A DNA stretch of 64,000 bases from JASHSH01 sp036490215 (GCA_036490215.1 DASXEH010000054.1:9549-73548), one strand, 5' to 3'. Positions 15,631 through 24,851 are shown, counted from the stretch's first letter. A program made the numbers and translations. Notes: generated by a model not told the origin, from the letters alone.

Positions 15631-17133
15631 ATGAACGTTGCTATGCCCGGCGCTGCGGGCGGTAAATCCGCTCTGATCAGCGAACCCGCCGATATCGTCG
15701 TCTTCGGCGGCAGCGGCGACTTGTCCAAGCGCAAGCTGTTGCCGGCGCTCTATAGCGCCGAACTCGAAGGCCGCATGCCGCCCGAGGGGCGGATCATCGC
15801 CGTCTCGCGCGCCAAGCAGACCGATGAGTCGTTCGTTGCGATTGCCGAGCAGTCCATCTTCACCGACGCCAAACTCAAGCGCGACGAGGAAACCTGGGCG
15901 CGGTTCTCGGCCCGCCTCGGCTATACGCCGCTCGATGCCACTGACGGTTTCAGCTACAAGGGCCTGGCCGATCGGCTCTCATCCGCGCCGGATCGCATTC
16001 GCGTCTTCTATTTGGCCACTGCACCCGACCTGTTCGGCGTTATCGCCGACAATCTTGCCTCGAATAAGCTGATCACGCCGCAAACCCGGCTTGTGGTCGA
16101 AAAGCCGCTCGGCCACGACCTCGCTTCGTCGCAAGCGATCAATGCCGAACTCGGCAAGTTCTTCGATGAAAGCCAGATCTACCGGATCGACCATTATCTC
16201 GGCAAAGAAGCGGTGCAGAATCTGATGGCGCTACGCTTCGCCAATTCGATGTTCGAGCCGCTGTGGAATCGTAACTTCATCGATCACGTTCAAATCACCG
16301 TGGCCGAGACGGTGGGTGTGGGCGGACGCTGGGCCTATTACGACAAGTCGGGCGCGCTGCGCGACATGATCCAGAACCATATGCTGCAGCTCCTCACCCT
16401 TGTGGCGATGGAGCCGCCGATTTCGCTGGCCGCCCAGGCCGTGCGCGACGAGAAGCTGAAGGTGCTGAAGTCGCTGCATCACATCAAAGGCACCGAGATC
16501 GGCCAGTACACAGTGCGCGGCCAATACCGTTCGGGCGCGGTCGACGGCCAGCCGGTGCCGGGCTATCTCGAGGAAAAAGACGCCAAGGGCGCCAGCGACA
16601 ACGAAACCTTCGTCGCGATCAAGACCGGCATCGACAACTGGCGCTGGTCGGGTGTGCCATTCTATCTGCGCACCGGTAAGCGGCTCACCGAGCGCTGCTC
16701 GGAAATCGCCATCGAGTTCACCCGTCCGCCGCATTTGCTCTATGCGCGCGAAGCCGGTTCGATCGAACCCAACGTGCTGGTGATTCGCGTGCAGCCCAAT
16801 GAGAGCGTGAAACTGCTGCTCCTGAACAAGGAGCCGGGCCCGGGCGATCTGCGGTTGAAACAGACGGCGCTGAATCTCTCCTTCGCCGACACCTTCGGCC
16901 ATATCCCGGATGCCTATGAGCGGCTGTTGCTCGATGTCATCCGCGGCCGGCAGACCTTGTTCATGTCGCGCGCCGAAGTGGAAGAAGCGTGGCGCTGGAC
17001 CGACAACATCATCAATGGCTGGCGGGAATACCCGCAACCGATACGGCCGTATCCGGCCGGCGGCTGGGGACCCGCTTCGGCGCTGGCGCTGATCGAACGC
17101 GACGGTCGCAGCTGGCGCGACGACTTGAACTAA
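15631..17133 (+). CDS. zwf: Glucose-6-phosphate 1-dehydrogenase
   Basis: This 500-residue cytoplasmic enzyme oxidises glucose 6-phosphate to 6-phosphogluconolactone with NADP+, feeding the Entner-Doudoroff pathway here. The coenzyme motif is VVFGGSGDLSKRKLLPALY near residue 27. The active-site signature is RIDHYLGKEAVQNL, with the catalytic His downstream. The length is typical. It precedes edd and eda in the same direction with a gap of 82 bases, but no 6-phosphogluconolactonase gene lies between them, unlike the common zwf-pgl-edd order. Confidence 0.96.
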   Translation: MNVAMPGAAGGKSALISEPADIVVFGGSGDLSKRKLLPALYSAELEGRMPPEGRIIAVSRAKQTDESFVAIAEQSIFTDAKLKRDEETWARFSARLGYTPLDATDGFSYKGLADRLSSAPDRIRVFYLATAPDLFGVIADNLASNKLITPQTRLVVEKPLGHDLASSQAINAELGKFFDESQIYRIDHYLGKEAVQNLMALRFANSMFEPLWNRNFIDHVQITVAETVGVGGRWAYYDKSGALRDMIQNHMLQLLTLVAMEPPISLAAQAVRDEKLKVLKSLHHIKGTEIGQYTVRGQYRSGAVDGQPVPGYLEEKDAKGASDNETFVAIKTGIDNWRWSGVPFYLRTGKRLTERCSEIAIEFTRPPHLLYAREAGSIEPNVLVIRVQPNESVKLLLLNKEPGPGDLRLKQTALNLSFADTFGHIPDAYERLLLDVIRGRQTLFMSRAEVEEAWRWTDNIINGWREYPQPIRPYPAGGWGPASALALIERDGRSWRDDLN

Positions 17134-17215
17134 AGTACGGGCGTACCAATAGAGTCAGTGGGATGGGCGCGCCGTTGCTAGCGGCGCGTCGCAAACGTTT
17201 CCGAGGACGCGTGCC

Positions 17216-19039
17216 ATGGCCATGCATGATACCGTGACCGAAGTCACCGAACGCATCGCGTCGCGAAGCCGCGACTCGCGTGGGGCCTATCTCGAACGCC
17301 TCACCAGGGCCGCGTCGCAGACGCCGCGCCGTGCCAAGCTCGGCTGCGGCAATCTCGCCCACGGCTATGCCGCCTGCAGCGCCGATGAGAAGGCCGATCT
17401 CGACGCCTTCGTGAAGCCTAACATCGCCATCATCAGCGCTTATAACGACATGCTCTCGGCGCACCAGCCCTTGGCCGACTATCCGGCGGTGATCAAACAG
17501 GCGGCGGCCGAAGCGGGCGCGGTGGCGCAGTTCGCCGGCGGCGTGCCCGCGATGTGCGACGGCGTAACCCAGGGCCGGCCGGGCATGGAGCTTTCGCTCT
17601 TCAGCCGCGACATCATTGCGCAAGCCACGGCGATCGCGCTGTCGCACGACATGTTCGACGCCGCGCTCTATCTCGGCGTTTGCGACAAGATCGTGCCGGG
17701 CTTGTTGATTGGCGCGCTGACCTTTGGCCATCTACCGGGCATCTTCGTTCCTGCCGGGCCGATGCCGAGCGGCATTTCCAATCCCGAGAAGTCGCGCATT
17801 CGCCAACTCCATGCCGAAGGCAAAGTCGGCCGCGACGAGTTGATGAAGGCCGAGGCCGCGTCCTATCACGCGCCGGGCACCTGCACCTTCTACGGCACCG
17901 CCAACAGCAATCAGATGCTGATGGAGATGATGGGCCTGCATCTGCCGGGCAGCGCCTTCGTCAATCCGGGTACGCCGCTGCGCGAAGCGTTGACGGCCGC
18001 TGCCGCTCAGCGCGCCGCCTCGATCACCGGCATGGGTAATGATTGGCGCCCGATCGGCCGCATCGTCGACGAGAAGGCGATGGTCAACGGCATGGTCGGC
18101 CTGCTGGCCACCGGCGGTTCGACCAATCACACGATCCATCTGATCGCCGTGGCGCGCGCCGCCGGGCTGATTATCGATTGGAGCGATTTCGCCGAACTGT
18201 CCGACGCGGTGCCGCTGATCGCGCGTATCTATCCGAACGGTCCGGCTGATGTGAACCATTTCCATGCCGCCGGCGGGATGGGCTTCCTGACCCGCGAGTT
18301 GATCACTAGTGGGTTGCTGCATGATGACGTGTCGACGGTGGCGGGCGACGGGCTCACGCGTTATGCCGAAGAGCCGTGGCTGAAGGACGGCCAGCTGGCT
18401 TGGCGTCCGGCGCCGGCCGAAAGCAAGGACCGCCATGTCCTGCGTCATGTCTCCGAGCCGTTCGATCACGAAGGCGGCATCCGGCTGCTGACCGGCAATC
18501 TCGGCCGTTCGGTGATGAAGATTTCGGCGGTGAAGCATCATCACCGCGCCGTCACCGCGCCGGCGCTTGTGTTCAACGATCAGGACGACGTGCTGGCCGC
18601 GTTCAAGGCCGGCAAGTTGCATCGCGACGTTGTGGTCGTGCTGCGCGAACAGGGCCCGCGCGCCAACGGCATGCCGGAACTGCACAAGCTGACGCCGGCA
18701 CTGGGCGTGTTGCAGGATCTCGGCTTTAAGGTCGCGCTGGTCACCGATGGCCGCATGTCGGGCGCGTCGGGTAAGGTGCCGGCGGCAATCCATCTGACGC
18801 CCGAAGCCGTGAGCGGCGGGCCGATCGCGCGGCTGAAGGATGGCGATGTGATCCGCCTCGATGCCGAGGCGGGTGTGCTCGAGGCACAGGTCGAGAATCT
18901 GATGGCGCGGGCGCCGGCGGAATTCGATCCGCACCGTTCGGGCTTCGGCATGGGCCGCGAGCTGTTCGCCGCCTCGCGCGCCAATGCGCGATCGGCGGAA
19001 GAGGGCGCGGTGACCTTCGCGCCGTTCCTGGCCGCGTAG
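17216..19039 (+). CDS. edd: Phosphogluconate dehydratase
   Basis: This 607-residue iron-sulfur enzyme of the IlvD/Edd family dehydrates 6-phosphogluconate to KDPG. Family landmarks are PAMCDGVTQGRPGMELSLFS, LYLGVCDKIVPGLLIGAL and APGTCTFYGTANSNQM, which supply the cluster cysteines, and a late TDGRMSGASGKVPAAIHLTPE loop. The length matches Edd (about 600) rather than the shorter IlvD (about 560-615 with different loops). GAGGAC upstream supports ATG 17216; ATG 17222 is also possible. It is followed by eda after a repeat-bearing gap. Confidence 0.95.
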   Translation: MAMHDTVTEVTERIASRSRDSRGAYLERLTRAASQTPRRAKLGCGNLAHGYAACSADEKADLDAFVKPNIAIISAYNDMLSAHQPLADYPAVIKQAAAEAGAVAQFAGGVPAMCDGVTQGRPGMELSLFSRDIIAQATAIALSHDMFDAALYLGVCDKIVPGLLIGALTFGHLPGIFVPAGPMPSGISNPEKSRIRQLHAEGKVGRDELMKAEAASYHAPGTCTFYGTANSNQMLMEMMGLHLPGSAFVNPGTPLREALTAAAAQRAASITGMGNDWRPIGRIVDEKAMVNGMVGLLATGGSTNHTIHLIAVARAAGLIIDWSDFAELSDAVPLIARIYPNGPADVNHFHAAGGMGFLTRELITSGLLHDDVSTVAGDGLTRYAEEPWLKDGQLAWRPAPAESKDRHVLRHVSEPFDHEGGIRLLTGNLGRSVMKISAVKHHHRAVTAPALVFNDQDDVLAAFKAGKLHRDVVVVLREQGPRANGMPELHKLTPALGVLQDLGFKVALVTDGRMSGASGKVPAAIHLTPEAVSGGPIARLKDGDVIRLDAEAGVLEAQVENLMARAPAEFDPHRSGFGMGRELFAASRANARSAEEGAVTFAPFLAA

Positions 19040-19064
19040 AAAGCGAAAGACTGGTAGAAACGAA

Positions 19065-19154
19065 ACCACCCCACCCTAGCCCTCCCCGTCGAGGGGAGGG
19101 GATTGCCTAGTGACCCCCCCTCCCCCTTGTGGGGAGGGGCTGGGGTGGGGGTAA
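19065..19154. repeat. GC-rich inverted repeat between edd and eda
   Basis: CACCCTAGCCCTCCCC at 19073-19088 is partly complementary to GGGGAGGGGCTGGGGTGGGG at 19132-19151. Inner CCTCCCC/GGGGAGG pairs form nested stems. This is the dispersed palindrome type that also occurs at 19840, 26211 and 28271. It could attenuate read-through from edd into eda, but no function is shown. Confidence 0.6.
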
Positions 19155-19171
19155 ATGCGAAGAGGTGAAGA

Positions 19172-19801
19172 ATGTCCGTCGTCGATGTGGTACGCGCGTC
19201 CAAAGTGGTGCCGGTGATCGTGCTCGACAAGGCCGAGGATGCGGTGCCGCTGTCACGCACGTTCCTCGAAGCCGGAATCGGCACGATCGAGATCACGCTG
19301 CGCACGAAAGCCGGGCTTGAAGCGATCAAACGCGCCATCGGCGAAGTGCCGGGCATCGCGGTGGGCGCCGGCACCGTCACCACGGTCGACGAGTTGCGCG
19401 CGGTCAAGAAGGCGGGCGTGAGCTATGTCGTCAGCCCCGGCTGCACGCCGGCTCTGCTTAACGAAGCCAAGGCACTGGGCGTTGACTATCTGCCTGGTGT
19501 GGTGACGCCATCGGAACTGATGGTGGCCGTCGAGTCGGGCCTATCCTGCCTCAAGTTCTTTCCGGCCGAGCCTTCGGGCGGCACCACGATGTTGCGCGCC
19601 TTCAACTCGGTGTTTCCGCAGATCGCCATCGTGCCCACCGGCGGCATCGATATCAAAAACGCCGCCGACTATTTCTCGGTGCCGATGGTGGCCGCGATCG
19701 GCTGCTCCTGGGTCGCCCCGGCCAAGCTGATCGCCGAGGGCGCCTGGGGCGAGATCAAGAGCCGCTGCGCACAGATCCTGGCGCTCGCGCCCAAGAAGTA
19801 A
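19172..19801 (+). CDS. eda: KDPG aldolase (2-dehydro-3-deoxy-phosphogluconate aldolase)
   Basis: This 209-residue class I aldolase cleaves KDPG to pyruvate and glyceraldehyde 3-phosphate, the last Entner-Doudoroff step. The substrate strand GIGTIEITLRTKAGL carries the catalytic Glu. GVSYVVSPGCTPALL is the phosphate-handling region, and the Schiff-base lysine lies in CLKFFPAEPSGG. The TGGIDIKNAADYF loop closes the barrel. The length is typical. It lies downstream of edd, separated by a dispersed palindromic repeat. Confidence 0.96.
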   Translation: MSVVDVVRASKVVPVIVLDKAEDAVPLSRTFLEAGIGTIEITLRTKAGLEAIKRAIGEVPGIAVGAGTVTTVDELRAVKKAGVSYVVSPGCTPALLNEAKALGVDYLPGVVTPSELMVAVESGLSCLKFFPAEPSGGTTMLRAFNSVFPQIAIVPTGGIDIKNAADYFSVPMVAAIGCSWVAPAKLIAEGAWGEIKSRCAQILALAPKK

Positions 19802-19835
19802 CGAGATGATTGCACAGCCTTGGTTGCTGTTCCTC

Positions 19836-19935
19836 TCCGCCCTTAGGGGCGGAGAGGCCAGGTGAGGTGGGGGCAAACGCAGATGTCCTCCCCACCTCAC
19901 CCCGACCCTCTCCCCCCCAACGGGGCGGAGAGGGA
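19836..19935. repeat. GC-rich inverted repeat upstream of the Rieske gene
   Basis: CCTCTCCGCCC (19840-19850) pairs with GGGGCGGAGAGG (19851-19862 region), and a second copy appears inverted near 19908-19935. CTCACC/GGTGAG pairs lie between them. The element runs into the apparent 5' end of the next open frame, so residues there read as translated repeat (SPPHPDPLPPNG). Confidence 0.6.
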
Positions 19936-19957
19936 GTCATCTACAAATGACGGCTGG

Positions 19958-20269
19958 GTGAATTTCGGTACGCTCAACGAAATCCCGAAGGGCGGCGGCC
20001 GTGCCGTGCGCACGCTGATCGGCGAGATCGGTCTGTTCCGCACCGAGGACGATCGCGTCTATGCCCTCGATAATCTCTGTCCGCACAAAGGCGCGCGCCT
20101 GTCGATGGGCATGATCGAGGGCGATGTGGTCACCTGCCCGTTCCACGGTTGGCAGTACAGGCTTGAGACGGGCCGCGGCGTCGATCCGGGCTTCGGCATG
20201 ACCTGCACCGCGCCGGTGCGCGTGATCGATGGCGTGGTCCAGGTCCGCCTCGATCCGCTGCCGTGGTAA
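19958..20269 (+). CDS. Small Rieske [2Fe-2S] protein, NirD-like
   Basis: A Rieske ferredoxin of about 103 residues has ligands CPHKGARLS and CPFHGW (C-x-H ... C-x2-H), in the size range of the nitrite-reductase small subunit NirD. No nirB is in the window, so an electron-transfer role with another partner is equally possible. The start is uncertain. An open frame reaches back to ATG 19862, but its first 28 codons are a translated intergenic repeat. GTG 19958 would begin the protein at VNFGTLNEIPKGG, which aligns with NirD starts, although no good ribosome site is visible. Confidence 0.75.
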   Translation: MNFGTLNEIPKGGGRAVRTLIGEIGLFRTEDDRVYALDNLCPHKGARLSMGMIEGDVVTCPFHGWQYRLETGRGVDPGFGMTCTAPVRVIDGVVQVRLDPLPW

Positions 20270-20275
20270 GGCGCG

Positions 20276-22198
20276 CTACAACTCGACGCGGAAGCCGATT
20301 TCCGACAGCGCGTCCTGCGGGATTTTGAAGAAGTCCGGCGCGCGGCTGGCGATGCGCATCAAGAAGTGAAAGATCGCGAAGCTCACGAGACTCATCGAAG
20401 ATCCGGGCCTGCGCCGCACCACCGTCTCGTGGCCGACGAAAAAATGCACCTCGCCCGTATCGGCTTCGAAACCCAGTAACTCGCAGTTCCTGAGCGTCAG
20501 TGGAATATCGGGCCGCTGCATGAAGCCCAGCCGCACGGTGATGTGAAAGAAGCCGTTGCCGAGCTTGACCATCTGGATGCGCTCGGCCAGGGGCACACGC
20601 GGGCGGCGGTCGGTGGTGTAGCTCAGCAGCACCACCATCCGATGCAGCACCGCATTGTGCTTTACGTGATGCAGGATCATCGGCGAAATGCCGTGATGCA
20701 CCTTGGTCAGCCACACGCCCATGCCCGGCGCGCGGCCGATCAGCATCCCATCCATATGCGCCAGGAAGTCTTCGAGCGGCATCGACTTCTCGTGCAGCGT
20801 ATGCCGCAGTTCCGACGTACCGCGACGCCAGCAATACATCAGGCTGGCGATGATCGCACCGATGGTCAGCGGGAACCAGCCGCCCTCGGCGATCTTCATC
20901 GAATTGGCGGCCAGGAAGGCGATATCGACGGCGCCGAAGACCAGCACGACGGGAAGCGCCCAGTGCGGCGCCCATTGCCACCGCCGCGTGATCAGGAAGT
21001 AGAGCAGGATCGTGGTGGCCAGCATCGTGCCCGACACGGCCACGCCATAGGCCGCGCCGAGATTGTCCGAGGTCTTGAAGGCGATGACGATCAGAAGCGT
21101 GCCGATCATCAGCAGCCAGTTGGCGGTGGGCACATAGATCTGTCCGGCTTCGTCGCTTGATGTCGGCACGATATGGGCACGCGGCGACAGCCCCATCTGG
21201 ATCGCCTGGCGCGTCAGCGAGAACACGCCCGAGATCAGCGCCTGCGACGCAATCACGGTTGCGGCGGCGGCGAGAACGATCAACGGCAGCACGGCCCATT
21301 GCGGCGCCAGTTTGTAGAACGGACTGTCGGCGGCAGTCGGGTCGATCAGCACCAGCGCGCCCTGGCCGAAATAGTTGAGCACCAGTGCCGGTATCACCAG
21401 GCCGAACCAGGCGAGGCGAATAGCGGGCGCGCCGACATGGCCCATATCGGCATAGAGCGCTTCGCCGCCGGTGAGTGCGAGGAACACCGCGCCGAACACG
21501 GCCGCCGCGATCTTCGGATCTTCGGTCAGCAGACGAATGCCATAGACGGGATTGAGCGCGGCCAGGATCGCCGGCGCCGAGACGATGTTGACGATGCCGA
21601 GGGCAGCGATCGCCACGAACCAAACCACCATCACCGGCCCGAACAGGCGGCCGATGCGGTTAGTGCCCTGGCGTTGGATGGCGAACAGCGCGATCAGGAT
21701 GCCGAGCGTGACCGGCAGGACGAAGGTGGTGAATCCCGGTGCCGCCACCTTCAGGCCTTCCATCGCCGAGAGCACCGAGATCGCCGGCGTGATCACCCCA
21801 TCGCCATAGAGCAGCGAGGCGCCGAGAATGCCGAGCAGCATCGGCAGCGAGACGCGCAGCCCCTGCGTCAGCTTGTCGCCCTCGACCAGCGACAGAAGCG
21901 CCAGAATGCCGCCTTCGCCTTCGTTGTCGGCGCGCAGCACGAACACCACGTATTTGATCGAAACCATCAGCACCAGCGCCCAGAAGATCAGCGACACGAT
22001 CCCCATTACATCGGCGGGCTGAGGCACCTTGTGGCCGGTGGCGTTGAGCGCGATCGAGAAGGCATAAAGCGGGCTGGTGCCGATATCGCCGAAAACGACC
22101 CCGAGCGCCGTCAGGGCCAGGAAGCCGAGACTGCCCGAATGCCGTATCTTCGGCTCGGCATGGGACGTGCCCGAAACCGTGCCAGCCTGCGTATTCAT
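20276..22198 (-). CDS. kup: Low-affinity potassium transporter Kup
   Basis: This 640-residue inner-membrane K+/H+ symporter of the KUP/HAK/KT family starts with the diagnostic ALGVVFGDIGTSPLYAF. It continues through about twelve helices with SLLYGDGVITPAISVLSAME and GGEALYADMGHVG. The C-terminal cytoplasmic domain (about residues 440-640) ends with the usual LSEIGFRVEL. The length is normal for bacterial Kup. It converges on the Rieske gene with six bases between stops. Confidence 0.95.
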   Translation of the reverse strand: MNTQAGTVSGTSHAEPKIRHSGSLGFLALTALGVVFGDIGTSPLYAFSIALNATGHKVPQPADVMGIVSLIFWALVLMVSIKYVVFVLRADNEGEGGILALLSLVEGDKLTQGLRVSLPMLLGILGASLLYGDGVITPAISVLSAMEGLKVAAPGFTTFVLPVTLGILIALFAIQRQGTNRIGRLFGPVMVVWFVAIAALGIVNIVSAPAILAALNPVYGIRLLTEDPKIAAAVFGAVFLALTGGEALYADMGHVGAPAIRLAWFGLVIPALVLNYFGQGALVLIDPTAADSPFYKLAPQWAVLPLIVLAAAATVIASQALISGVFSLTRQAIQMGLSPRAHIVPTSSDEAGQIYVPTANWLLMIGTLLIVIAFKTSDNLGAAYGVAVSGTMLATTILLYFLITRRWQWAPHWALPVVLVFGAVDIAFLAANSMKIAEGGWFPLTIGAIIASLMYCWRRGTSELRHTLHEKSMPLEDFLAHMDGMLIGRAPGMGVWLTKVHHGISPMILHHVKHNAVLHRMVVLLSYTTDRRPRVPLAERIQMVKLGNGFFHITVRLGFMQRPDIPLTLRNCELLGFEADTGEVHFFVGHETVVRRRPGSSMSLVSFAIFHFLMRIASRAPDFFKIPQDALSEIGFRVEL

Positions 22199-22355
22199 TC
22201 CCGGACCCCTGTGATGCCTATAGTCTATTCATATACAAAACCCGCGCCAATCGGTGCTGTTGCAGTTTTCTGAACCAGTTCGGCCCCTTGCCACCCCTCC
22301 GGGGCCACGGCTACAGTCCGCGATCGATAAAAAGCATACCGGGAGCGTCCAAAGG

Positions 22356-23381
22356 ATGAGTCTCAAGCAACGCCCGCTCGGCAATACGCGCATCAGCCTG
22401 ACCGCGCTCGGCTGCGGCGGCACCGCCATGGGCAATATGTTCGCCGCCGTCAGTAATGACGAGGCGCAGGCCACGCTGCGGGCCGCCTGGAGCGCCGGCA
22501 TGCGCTATTTCGATACCGCGCCGCTGTATGGCCATGGTTTGTCCGAGCATCGTTTCGGCACGGCCTTCCGCGAGTTTGGCCCCGAGCCCTATGTCTATTC
22601 GACCAAGGTCGGCTGGCGGATGAAGCCGGCTCGCGGCGCCGATACGGGCGCGGGCCTGTTCCAGGGCGTGCCGCCCTTCACGCGGTTTCTTGACTACAGC
22701 TATGACGGCGTCATGCGCTCCTTCGAGGACAGCATGCAGCGGCTGGGCCGCGACAAGGTCGATCTCCTGCTGCTGCATGACTGCGACCGCCGTAATCAGG
22801 GCGACGAGTATCCGGCGCGGTTCAAGGAAGCGATGGGCGGCGCCTATAAGGCGCTGCTGAAGCTGCGCGAGGAAGGCGTGGCCAAGGCGATCGGCTGCGG
22901 TCTCAATGAATGGGAAGCCTGCGAGGCTTTTGCCCGCGCCGGCGATTTTAACTGCTTCCTGCTGGCCGGGCGCTACACGCTGCTGGATCAGGAGTCGCTC
23001 GACAGCTTCCTGCCGCTCTGCGTTGCTCGCGGCATCGGCATCGTGCTTGGCGGGCCGTATAATTCAGGCATCCTGATCACCGGCGCCAAGCCCGGCGCGC
23101 TCTATGACTACGCGCCGGCCAAGCCCGAGATTATGGATCGCGTCGCCAAGATCGAGGCGGTGTGCAAGAAACACAACGTGCCGCTCAAGGCCGCGGCGCT
23201 GCAATTCCCGCTGCACCACCCGGCGATCACCTCGGTGATTCCCGGCATGCGCTCGCCGGCCGAGGTCGCCGAGAACCTGGATCTGATCAACACCACGATT
23301 CCTCTGGCCTTCTGGCAGGAACTGCGCGCGGCGCGGTTGATCCGCGAGGAAGCGCCGATTCCGCAACTGCTCGACAACTAA
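22356..23381 (+). CDS. Aldo/keto reductase, probable L-fucose / D-threo-aldose 1-dehydrogenase
   Basis: This 341-residue cytoplasmic oxidoreductase has the aldo/keto-reductase tetrad: Asp in YFDTAPLYG, Tyr in the same segment, Lys in YSTKVGWRM and His in LLLLHDCD. The DTAPLYGHGLSEHRFG and SVIPGMRSPAEVAENL stretches resemble the fucose / D-threo-aldose 1-dehydrogenase subgroup. A fucose-mutarotase gene follows 27 bases downstream, which strongly suggests oxidation of L-fucose or a related sugar to its lactone. ATG 22356 is chosen because family proteins begin just before RPLGNT. Confidence 0.85.
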   Translation: MSLKQRPLGNTRISLTALGCGGTAMGNMFAAVSNDEAQATLRAAWSAGMRYFDTAPLYGHGLSEHRFGTAFREFGPEPYVYSTKVGWRMKPARGADTGAGLFQGVPPFTRFLDYSYDGVMRSFEDSMQRLGRDKVDLLLLHDCDRRNQGDEYPARFKEAMGGAYKALLKLREEGVAKAIGCGLNEWEACEAFARAGDFNCFLLAGRYTLLDQESLDSFLPLCVARGIGIVLGGPYNSGILITGAKPGALYDYAPAKPEIMDRVAKIEAVCKKHNVPLKAAALQFPLHHPAITSVIPGMRSPAEVAENLDLINTTIPLAFWQELRAARLIREEAPIPQLLDN

Positions 23382-23408
23382 CGACGAAACACGAAAGGGA
23401 GACTATCG

Positions 23409-23843
23409 ATGCTCAGAGGAATTCCGCCGGTGCTCAACGGCGACCTGCTCAAGATTTTGCGCGATATGGGCCATGCCGACGAGCTGGTGATTTCGGATGC
23501 CAATTATCCATCGGCCTCGACCTCGCAGCGCCTGGTGCGCACCGACGGCATCTCGATGACCGATGCGCTGTCGGCGATTCTCGAGATTTTCCCACTCGAC
23601 GATTTCGTCGATTCGCCCGTGTTTCTGATGTCGCCCGGCCCCGGCAAGGTGCCGCCGCTGCTGGGCCCCGTGCAGAAGATCGTCGACAAGGCGCATGGCA
23701 AGAAGGTGAAGATTGCCCCGGTGCCGCGCTTCGATTTCTACGATCAAGCGCGCCAGGCCTATGCCTGCGTCGCCACCAATGAGCGCCGCCTCTACGGCGA
23801 CATCATCATCAAGAAGGGCATCCTGCGCCCGGGTGAGAAATAG
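23409..23843 (+). CDS. fucU: RbsD/FucU-family sugar mutarotase (L-fucose mutarotase)
   Basis: This 144-residue cytoplasmic enzyme interconverts sugar anomers. The N-terminus MLRGIPPVLNGDLLKILRDM and the next stretch GHADELVISDANYPS, with the catalytic His and Asp, are diagnostic of the FucU branch. The C-terminus has ERRLYGDIIIKKG. It follows the aldo/keto reductase gene, so mutarotation would supply the right anomer for the dehydrogenase. A GGGAG ribosome site precedes the ATG. Confidence 0.9.
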   Translation: MLRGIPPVLNGDLLKILRDMGHADELVISDANYPSASTSQRLVRTDGISMTDALSAILEIFPLDDFVDSPVFLMSPGPGKVPPLLGPVQKIVDKAHGKKVKIAPVPRFDFYDQARQAYACVATNERRLYGDIIIKKGILRPGEK

Positions 23844-23847
23844 GAAG

Positions 23848-23929
23848 CGTCATTGCGAGCGATAGCGAAGCAATCCAGGTTTTCATGGGGCCCCTGGATT
23901 GCTTCGTCGCTGCGCTCCTCGCAATGACG
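23848..23929. repeat. CGTCATTGCGAG-type dispersed inverted repeat
   Basis: Outer arms CGTCATTGCGAG (23848-23859) and CTCGCAATGACG (23918-23929) are perfectly complementary. Inner arms CGAAGCAATCCAGG and CCTGGATTGCTTCG extend the hairpin. It follows the fucU stop directly and may also terminate transcription. This is a widespread intergenic palindrome type. Confidence 0.8.
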
Positions 23930-23984
23930 ACCGAATGTAGTTTAGGTCACGCCCTCTCCCCGCTTCCTGCCGAGAGGGGCTAAA

Positions 23985-24851
23985 TTAATGAGCCATCAAT
24001 AGGGCGACAGGCGGGCCCGCGAGCATTTCGCGGGTCACGCCGCCCAGCACAGACTCCCGTAAGCGGCTGTGCGAATAGGCGCCCATCACCAAGAGGCGGG
24101 CGCCCAATTCCGAAATCTTCGTCGCGATCAACTCGGTCGGATTGCCGTGGGCGCCGAGTTCGATGCCCTGGCTTTTGATGTGGTGGTGATCGAGATAGGC
24201 GGTCACTGGATCGAGCGCGGCCATCGTGTCCGGCTCGCCTGCATGCAGGATCGTCACGCTGGACGCATCGCGCAGCAGCGGCAGCGCGGCGGTTAGTGCG
24301 CGGGCCGCTTCGCTTGAGCCGTTCCAGGCAACGATGGCCGGCGCGCCAAGGATGTCGGACGTCGAACCCGCGCTCACGCCCAGAACCGGCCGGCCGGCGT
24401 CGAACAGCGCGGCGTTGAGCGGCTCGATGCGGCGTTCCATGCCTTTGCCCGGCAGCACCGTCACGATCAGGTCGGAGACCAGCGCATAGCGCAGCACTGC
24501 GGGCTCGACTGTTTCAGGATCGACAACCAGCTTCGCCGTGCAGTCCGCGCCTTCGGCTGCGGGGGTGTTGCCGCAGGCGACGCCGGCCGATTCGGCCCAG
24601 GCCGTGTAGCGGCGCTTGACCGCGGCGCGGCGATTGGACGTCTGCTCGCGCAGCGTCCTTTCCATGGTTTCAGTGACGAAGACTTCGGGGGTGCTGGTGG
24701 CCAGCGCGTAGAGGGCGTCGCTGGGGTTGGGCGAGGGGTGCAGCGCGATCACATGCGATTTGTGTTTCTGCGCCAGCGTGCCGGCCCAGGCCAGGCAATC
24801 GCCGTCGCCTGCATCGCCCAGCAACGGTACTAGAATCGTTCCAATGGTCAT
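23985..24851 (-). CDS. Universal stress protein with two Usp domains
   Basis: This 288-residue protein consists of two UspA folds. The N-terminal half (TIGTILVPLLGDAGDGDCLAWA) is diverged. The C-terminal half keeps an ATP-binding-like loop, VMGAYSHSRLRESVLGGVTR (G-x2-...-G-x9-G pattern). Family members act in stress and low-oxygen adaptation through unknown partners. The start is supported by GGAGG eight bases before the ATG. It is divergent from the aminotransferase gene, with a 144-base shared promoter region. Confidence 0.9.
   Translation of the reverse strand: MTIGTILVPLLGDAGDGDCLAWAGTLAQKHKSHVIALHPSPNPSDALYALATSTPEVFVTETMERTLREQTSNRRAAVKRRYTAWAESAGVACGNTPAAEGADCTAKLVVDPETVEPAVLRYALVSDLIVTVLPGKGMERRIEPLNAALFDAGRPVLGVSAGSTSDILGAPAIVAWNGSSEAARALTAALPLLRDASSVTILHAGEPDTMAALDPVTAYLDHHHIKSQGIELGAHGNPTELIATKISELGARLLVMGAYSHSRLRESVLGGVTREMLAGPPVALLMAH

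Noticed and set aside
17732..19069. Minus-strand frame of 445 codons under edd
   Set aside because: Antisense shadow of a certain enzyme gene, with no ribosome site or domain.
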